Below are positions 58,901 to 64,000 of a DNA stretch of 64,000 nt, piece by piece. The stretch is from Elymus sibiricus. Taxonomy: Eukaryota > Streptophyta > Magnoliopsida > Poales > Poaceae. The stretch spans positions 401,928,130 to 401,992,129 of the forward strand of contig CM077668.1 of assembly GCA_039707655.1 (NCBI GenBank), read 5' to 3'. The notes beneath the pieces were generated by a model that was given only the letters and a program-made list of their open reading frames with translations, ran no database searches and had not been told where the DNA came from. The position numbers and the translations under genes were made by a program. The number at the start of each line of letters is the position of its first letter. Within the stretch, counting starts at the first letter, position 1.

Positions 58901-59349
58901 CGGGAGACCGTGTGGATAGGAAGTCAACTTCCGGAGGGTGCCAATTCCTTGGTCGCTCTTTGGTGAGTTGGTCTTCGAAGAAGCAAAATTGTGTGTCTCT
59001 CTCCACCACCGAGGCCGAGTATGTGGCCGCCGCAAGTTGTTGTGCTCAATTGCTATGGATGAGGCAAACTTTAAAGGATTACGGTGTCACTTGTGACAAA
59101 GTGCCTCTCTTCTGTGACAATGAAAGTGCAATCATGATCTCCCACAATCCGGTGCAACATAGCAAGACGAAGCACATTGAGATTCGTCATCATTTCATCC
59201 GGGATCACGTCAAGCGGGGAGAGATTGATATTATTCATGTAGGAACTCAAGAGCAACTAGCGGATATTTTCACGAAGCCATTGGATGAAGCAAGATTTCG
59301 CGAGTTAAGGCATGAGCTAAATATCATTGATTCGAGCAACGTGTCTTGA
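55999..59349 (+). CDS. Sirevirus Pol polyprotein (protease, integrase, reverse transcriptase, RNase H)
   Basis: The frame is uninterrupted from just after TAG 55996-55998 to TGA 59349, about 1,116 codons. Counting residues from the valine codon at 56017: protease DSGA at 6-9, pre-integrase zinc region WHRRLAHVN...CSDCIEGK, integrase triad D202, D265 and E301 (D35E spacing), reverse transcriptase with [14 protein letters not shown] and catalytic YVDD at 794-797 (58396-58407), RNase H with [17 protein letters not shown] and the ending [18 protein letters not shown]...ADIFTKPL. A Gln/Asp-rich linker ([12 protein letters not shown]) lies between integrase and RT. There is no ATG at the start, so it is normally made as Gag-Pol. 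All catalytic residues appear intact. Confidence 0.95.
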   Translation, partial: EFASGGVSWLLDSGATNHMTGSKDLVVDVQASSSMPTHVQYGDASMSKVLGLGKVVISPDFSIEKVMLVETLAFNLLSVRQLAIMGFATFFDIDTVTLLWSKTLKVDFVGHVENGLYVVNFSERPTKTATCLMAKVDVGWLWHRRLAHVNMRCLQSLLKGDHIRGLTNVSFVKDRACSDCIEGKLHETAHRRKTIISSKRPLELLHMDLFGPPTFDSLGGRKYCLVIVDDYSRYTWVYLFKRKSETQQTVIDFANEAQRQHDAKILIIRSDNGTEFKNYTLDEFLGDEGIKHQYSAPYTPQQNGVAERKNRTLMDAARTMMAEFKSPYNFWAEAINTACHASNRLYLRKGLNKTPYEILTGNKPNLTYFRVFGCKCFILKKGVRLSKFDSRAQEGIFVGYATNSHAYRVLNKSNGLIEETCNVEFDKNNGSQVEQSGLCDVGDEIPPQAIRRMGVGQILPIEEPLVVEGEGQCSTQVEPSPTHDPHASEEQTEGPQPSDQDQGQDQPQDDGDAPNDAQDQDHNTEQAQDQGQAHDQEQAQDDARDDPPQVTPEELLERRAAKIASKLKKKGHVLENVYGSLKKGVTTRKQLSNFCEHHAFVLCVEPQKVHEALEDTDWLEAMHDELNNFERNKVWTLVPRPTENHNVIGTKWIFKNKQDTNGVVTRNKARLVAQGYSQVEGIDYGETFAPVARLESIRMLLAYASHHDFKLQQMDVKSAFLNGPLNELVYVKQPPGFEDPKFPNHVYKLDKALYGLKQAPRAWYEHLTELLQDRGFEIGKIDPTLFTKRVKGDLFICQLYVDDIIFGSPNKAFNDEFAALMTEKFEMSMMGELKFFLGFEVKQRREGTFINQAKYTQDMLKRFKLKDVKPAKTPMPTKCQLDIDPNGKAVDQKVYRSMIGSLLYLCASRPDIMLSVGMCARFQAAPKESHLVAVKRIFRYLAHTPNFGLWYPKGASFDLMGYSDSDWAGDRVDRKSTSGGCQFLGRSLVSWSSKKQNCVSLSTTEAEYVAAASCCAQLLWMRQTLKDYGVTCDKVPLFCDNESAIMISHNPVQHSKTKHIEIRHHFIRDHVKRGEIDIIHVGTQEQLADIFTKPLDEARFRELRHELNIIDSSNVS

Positions 59350-60170
59350 ATCTCGTCACACCCCACCGCATTCATTATGTTTGTCTTGTTCTAGATGTAG
59401 GCATGGACATAGGGGGAGTGTTGTTCTCTCAATGAAATCTCCCTCCCCCCATTATGCATAAATTGATCAAGTCTTTCACTTTAGCCATTTTTGATGGTTC
59501 ATGTGCTTCAAAGATGAGTTTTGGTCATGGGCCCAAGGTTAAAATCTTCGCGGTGCCATACCAATTGACTCAAACATAGGTGACTTCGGTCACCGCCCTC
59601 TCTTTGAGAGGTTTTGTTCATTTGGTTTGAGTTGTGCTTTCTCGTTCTAGGCTTTCCTGTGTTGGATCTCTCCATGTGTTTTTGGTTGCCTTTGACCATG
59701 GAATATCCCTTCCCATTTGCGGTGTTTTCGAGTCTCCAACCTAAGCCTTTCCTCTCTCAAACCTCTAATTTCTGCATAAGCCATCTTTTCTCCTCATTGA
59801 TCTGGGCTGTTCTGTCTCATGGACGCGGTACTACCGCTGGCTAGGAACGGTACTACCGCTTTAAGCGGTACTACCGCTCCTGCCACCGGTACTACCGCTT
59901 GAGCGGTACTACGGGGCCTCCTGCCCGGCAGTAGTACCGGGGCGGTACTACCGCTACTCCTAGCGGTACTACTGCTTAGAGGGATGCTGTGGGGTTAAGT
60001 GTCGGGCAGGGGGAGTTCTAACTCCCCCATACCCATTCACTTTTCCTCCCCACGCCTCTCTCTCTCACAGGCGACGAAGAACTGCCCCGGCCGCCGCTCC
60101 GGCTGGCCGATTCCGTGCCGTCCTCCACGTTTCCGTCCAGTGGAGTCCATTCCCACCATCTCCTCTCGCC
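59350..60170 (+). other. Sirevirus pol-env intergenic leader
   Basis: About 820 bp with no supported gene. It holds an AGGGGGAGTGTTG motif at 59411 and, at 59825-59990, a second palindrome cluster. A pyrimidine-rich block (CTCTCTCTCTCAC at ~60055) precedes the env-like start codon. Confidence 0.8.
59825..59990. repeat. Internal palindrome cluster upstream of env-like gene
   Basis: Five exact GGTACTACC cores and several near-matches; no exact GGTAGTACC. The sense is the reverse complement of the majority form in the LTR. Confidence 0.9.
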
Positions 60171-62111
60171 ATGGAACCCGGTATTGCCCCCTTTCATTAT
60201 TCCTACGGTTCTCTCCTTTGAATCTAGGTTTCTAGGGCAATGCATGTTGGTTTCTCGATTTTTGGCTAAATCAGGGCTTGAGTAGGACGTTGGTTGACTG
60301 CTAGATAGGAGGATTGAAGTCTTAGTGGTATATTTTTTGAATTTGTGATCTCCGGTACTACCGGATCTGGGAAAGGTCGTGCATCAGTTCCCAGAGCGGT
60401 ACTACCACTCTGGTTAAGCGGTACTACCGCTCGGGCGGTACTACCGCCCCAGGTCCGCGGTACTACCGCTCGAGGTCCCCAATTCCAGAATTATCCACTA
60501 ACAGTTCATTTCTCAGTTTTGTTTCTTCTTGGCTTATGCATAGGTTTTATTCATGTTCTTTCTCGCTGTGTTGTGTCTGGTTCAGGTGGTAGTAGCTCCA
60601 AGGCTCGTCGCAAGAATGCGATTCCTCCATCCAAACGTGGGCGCACCCATTACGCCATGCCTGTCTTTTCTGAAGAAGAGGAAGAAGAAGTGGCTGCCCC
60701 GACACCACCACCAGCTCGTCGTCAGTCAGCCAGAAACAAGGGCAAGTCTAGTGCCAAGTCAGTTGCTCGCAAAAAGAAGTCTCCTATCAAGACAGCAGCT
60801 GAGATGAAGCAAAATGAGTATTGGCAGTACCGCGAGAGGAACCCCTACTGTCGTCCTCAAGACGCATCTCTTGTGAGCCGTCCCTTCTGGACCAAGGATC
60901 AATCTTTGGTGTATTTTGACAGGATCAAGGCCAAGAAAAATCTGTTTGTCAAGACCAAGTCTATCAACATTGAGCATATGCAGAAGGACCGTGCATACTT
61001 TGGAGAAGCTCTTGACCTTTGTGTGCAGTTCAACATTGTGCCCATCATGACCTTCAACTATGACTTTGATGCAGAGTTGGTTGCACAGTTCTTTGCAACC
61101 GTGTGGTTTGGGACAAGTGAGGACAGGACTATGATTTGGATGACTCACGGTAGACAGCTTCGTGCTACTTGGGGTGAGTTCATGGGTCTTCTGGGCTATC
61201 CCGATGAGGGGCTGAAGAAGCCCCTTGGTCTGCGCCCTCACCATGAGGGTGGACCTTCTCACAAGGACAATCTGCTTCCCCACATGACCATCACTCCGAC
61301 AGTTAAGGGATCCAAGAAGGAGCTGAAACCATTCTTTGATATTATGCATCGCATTTTCCGACACACTCTCTTTCCTCGAGTTGGCAACTTGGACATGGTG
61401 CACGGACACTTGGTGGATATGCTATTGTTGTGCCACTCTGAGAAGGGCACGGGGGCTGTTTTGGACGTCTCTCATGTCATGTGGAAGGAGCTTGTGAATG
61501 CAACAGATGGTGATCACGTGCCGATCTATGCTCCTTTCATTTTCAGACTCATTGTGAACACTTGGACTGCCATGTTCCCTGGGGAGCAGCTTGAGACCGG
61601 GCCTCTGACTTCTCATGAGACGATCAACTTGCGCCATAAGGAGCTCTGGGCTCCCACCCGTCGTGCTGCGAGCGTGCCACTTGCATCCGAGGAGGATGTG
61701 GAGGATTCTGACTGTGTGCCCGACCCCATGCACTCGTCTGGTTCGTCTGGTTGGGCTGCCAAGCTCAAGAACAAGGTGAAGAAGCTGTTTTGTCTTCAGA
61801 CGGATGTTCAGCACAAGATGTACTTGGCACATGTGGATGCCAAGAAGGCACGTCAGCAGAGGAAGGCCATCATGAGGAAACTTGATATTGCTGTTGAGAG
61901 CGGTTCTGAAACAGTTATCACTCCTGAAGACAATTGGATTTCATCTCACTCCCGCTGGACTGACTCAGATGATTCCATCACCGGCGCATCGGCACCCGCT
62001 CCGGAGCAGGAGCACGAAGAGGAGGAGTCTGAGGATCCCGAAGACTCGGAGGAGACGTCTGACGAGGAGTCCGATGGTGAGGACTCCGACGAGTCCATAG
62101 GAGGAGACTAG
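60171..62111 (+). CDS. Sirevirus env-like third gene, probably two exons
   Basis: The long frame opens without an ATG near 60345, but a better model starts at GCCATGG (ATG 60171), uses a donor GT at 60181 and an acceptor TTCAG at 60585, and joins in frame at 60586; the ~405-bp intron contains palindrome repeats. Exon 2 runs to TAG 62111. The protein starts basic (Lys/Arg/Ser-rich), has an acidic EEEEEE patch, a conserved globular middle (NYDFDAELVAQFFATVWF; TWGEFMGLLGY) like the putative plant transposon/env-like domain, and a highly acidic Ser/Asp/Glu tail. An apparent hydrophobic segment (FSVLFLLGLCIGFIHVL) lies inside the intron and would not be in the spliced product. Function in Sireviruses is unproven; no signal peptide is seen. 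Confidence 0.8.
60345..60480. repeat. Palindrome cluster inside the env-like intron
   Basis: Five exact GGTACTACC cores (for example AGCGGTACTACCGCTCG), again none of the GGTAGTACC sense. Confidence 0.9.
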
Positions 62112-62624
62112 TGCTACCACCTGTCGGCGCGTAGTGTCACTCTTTGCCCTTTTGGTGTCTCGATGCCAAAGGGGGAGAGAGTCTAGGACTGGGGTTTGCA
62201 TTTGTTTTCTGCAGGGTGTTGCTGAGTCACAAGCTTGCCTTTATTTGCTTCGATTTCTTGCTTGTGAACTCCTTTATCTTTGTTTGCTTTGGTTTGGTGT
62301 GAGACTCTTTCATATGGTGTAAGACATATGCTACTCTAGTTATCTTAATTATGTCTCGTTATGTGTGAGTTTACGACTCATTGTTCGTATTGCAATCATG
62401 CTTAGCATTGTATATTATGTTGTCGCAAGTGTTGCCCTATTTATAAAATATAGGGGGAGTGTTGATCCTAGTGTGTGCACTTTGCATTCCAAAGGCATAC
62501 TCAAGTAGTGCACACATCTAGGGGGAGCCTGTCTATATTTTGTAGATAGTTGGTTTGCATTCTAATCTCTTATCTCCTTTGTGCAAATCCCGTGTTGTCA
62601 TCAATCCACCGAAAAGGGGGAGAT
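62112..62624 (+). other. Sirevirus 3' untranslated region with repeated AGGGGGAG motifs and polypurine tract
   Basis: AGGGGGAG occurs at 62170, 62452, 62520 and 62615; the last, GAAAAGGGGGAGAT, abuts the 3' LTR and is the functional polypurine tract. Another copy is at 59411. Multiplied AGGGGGAG motifs are a reported Sirevirus signature. Confidence 0.88.
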
Positions 62625-64000
62625 TGTTAGGGCATATTTTACCCCAGTAGTTTCGATGATTGATGACAATGCGCTTTGCGGACTAATCGTGTGCATTGAC
62701 CTTTTCAGAGATTACATTGATAGGCACGAGACGGTTTATCTCCCCTCGATGGTAAAGAGTGAAGACGGTTATTTTTCCGACGACTTCTTTTTGTTGGATT
62801 TGAGTCGTAGGAAACCCGTACTATTAAGAGGGGGTCCGCATTGGAAAGGTATGGGTGGAATTAACACGTACACAGCCCCATATGCACCCACCGCCTCCTT
62901 TCCCTTCTCTGGAGCCTTTCCTATGTTTTCTGTGGAGTTTTAGAGGCTTGCAAGCGGTAGTACCGCTGGTGCCCACGGTAGTACCGCTTATGCAAGCGGT
63001 AGTACCGCTGGGCACTTCCGTGGCACTACCGCTTGGGGTTTCCCCGAGCGTGCAACTTTCTGTTGCCAGTTTGCCATTCACAGTAGTAGCACGGTAGTAG
63101 CACGGTAGTACCGCTCTGGCGGTACTACCGCCCTTACTACCACCGCCACTACCGCTTGAGGGGTTTCCTCAGTGCACGCCTCTGTTTCCATTTTCCCTTA
63201 AGCGGTAGTAGTGCGGTACTAGGACGGTAGTACCGCTTCGCACGGTACTGCCGCCCTGGCTGCCTCTACTACTGCTGCCTCTCCTGGTCTAAACTCCCTA
63301 AGCGGTAGTACCGCCAGGGGCAGCGGTAGTACCGCTCCGGCGGCACTACCGTGGTACACTTAGTGTGTTTCAGGCTAGTGCGAGGTAGTACCGCCTAAGC
63401 GGTAGTACCGCTCCTAGGAGCGGTAGTACCGCTTGGCTGCGGGCTCAGGGCAGAAAATGGTTGGATTTTTGTCTCCCTATATAAAGGGGGGGTCTTCTTC
63501 TTCCCAAGGCAGACCTCCTCCCCCAAGCTCCATTGTTACTCCAAAAGCTCATTCTTGCCCGATCTCTCTCCCTAGCCGATCAAACTTGTTGATTCTTTAG
63601 GGATTGGTTGAGAAGGCCCCGATCTACACTTCCACCAAGAGAAATTTGATTCCCCCCACTAATCCCTTGCGGATCTTGTTACTCTTGGGTGTTTGAGCAC
63701 CCTAGACGGTTGAGGTCGCCTCGGAGCCACATTCCATTGTGGTGAAGCTCCGTGGTGGTGTTGGGAGCCTCCAATTAAGTTGTGGAGATTGCCCCAACCT
63801 TGTTTGTAAAGGTTCGGTCGCCGCCTTCAAGGGCACCACTAGTGGAATCACGGCATCTCGCATTGTGTGAGGGCGTGAGGAGAATACGGTGGCCTTAGTG
63901 GCTTCTTGGGGAGCATTGTGCCTCCACACCGCTCCAACGGAGACGTACTTCCTCTCAAAGGGAAGGAACTTCGGAATCACATCCTCGTCTTCACCGGCTC
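62625..64000 (+). repeat. Sirevirus 3' LTR, cut by the window end
   Basis: Starts TGTTAGGGC and follows the 5' LTR to the window end; about 210 bp plus the target duplication should lie beyond 64000. Differences include an extra 12 bp in the palindrome cluster (CGCCCTTACTACCACCGCC). Confidence 0.93.

Larger units (their letters stand above)
51783..64000 (+). mobile_element. Sirevirus-lineage copia retrotransposon, nearly full length
   Basis: Two LTRs in direct orientation (51783-53367 and 62625 onward) flank gag, pol and an env-like gene. Sirevirus hallmarks present: a long coiled-coil Gag, a third gene after pol, palindromic repeats upstream of the LTR TATA box, and repeated AGGGGGAG polypurine-like motifs in the 3' region. 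It is inserted in the Angela-like element; the 5 bp before it are CAGAG. Roughly ten to eleven substitutions and one 12-bp indel separate the LTRs over ~1.37 kb visible, indicating a recent insertion. The closest Triticeae family may be Maximus-like, which I cannot confirm. Confidence 0.92.

Noticed and set aside
62581..62943. Reading frame of 120 codons spanning the polypurine tract and 3' LTR
   Set aside because: LTR sequence; the same peptide appears in the 5' LTR and has no function of its own.

Overview
The window is repeat-rich nuclear DNA from a large-genome grass, most likely a Triticeae species (wheat, Aegilops or barley group). The evidence is an Angela/WIS/BARE-1-type copia LTR (ends TGATGG...CCAACA), a Stowaway MITE of the CTCCCTACGTCCC type, a CACTA element whose end reads CACTACTGGAATCAGGGAC, tRNA-derived SINE and LINE tails, and a Sirevirus with palindromic LTR repeats. 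There is no bacterial content. The only convincing host gene is a small CC-type (ROXY) glutaredoxin, and it is present twice.

The dominant structure is a tandem direct duplication of about 17.75 kb. Unit A is 4609-22362 and unit B is 22363-40114; they are nearly identical and offset by 17752-17756 bp. The left breakpoint lies in the CACTA transposase and the right breakpoint in the integrase region of a copia pol. The junction at 22363-22365 carries a 3-bp overlap (AGT). Each unit holds, in order: the 5' half of the CACTA element on the minus strand, a degenerate repeat array, a palindromic MITE, a Gypsy protease relic, a SINE with a microsatellite tail, the glutaredoxin gene, a LINE tail, two old diverged direct repeats flanking a MITE, an integrase fragment and a LINE reverse-transcriptase relic, a short TIR element with an acidic-protein ORF, and the 5' half of a copia element.

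Left of unit A (1-4608) is the rest of the CACTA element: the 3' part of the TNP2-type transposase, the multi-exon second CACTA gene (Transposase_24 type), and a 120-bp tandem array. The transposase carries a stop codon shared by both copies, and copy B has an extra homopolymer frameshift.

Right of unit B (40115-64000) is a nest of retrotransposons, each interrupting the previous one: copia-1 (broken at 41333), a Gypsy-type LTR fragment (41334-42018), an opposite-strand Gypsy-type element (LTR 42019-43545, internal to 45419), an Angela-like copia (45420-51782), and a young Sirevirus (51783 to beyond the window). The Sirevirus has an intact pol, an intact env-like gene that appears to be spliced, and a gag broken by a frameshift and a stop. 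Its imperfect palindrome GCGGTAGTACCGC is clustered in the LTR and again, almost only in the reverse-complement sense, in the leader and intron of the env-like gene.

Boundaries, splice sites and difference counts were read by eye. No alignment, database search or dating software was run.
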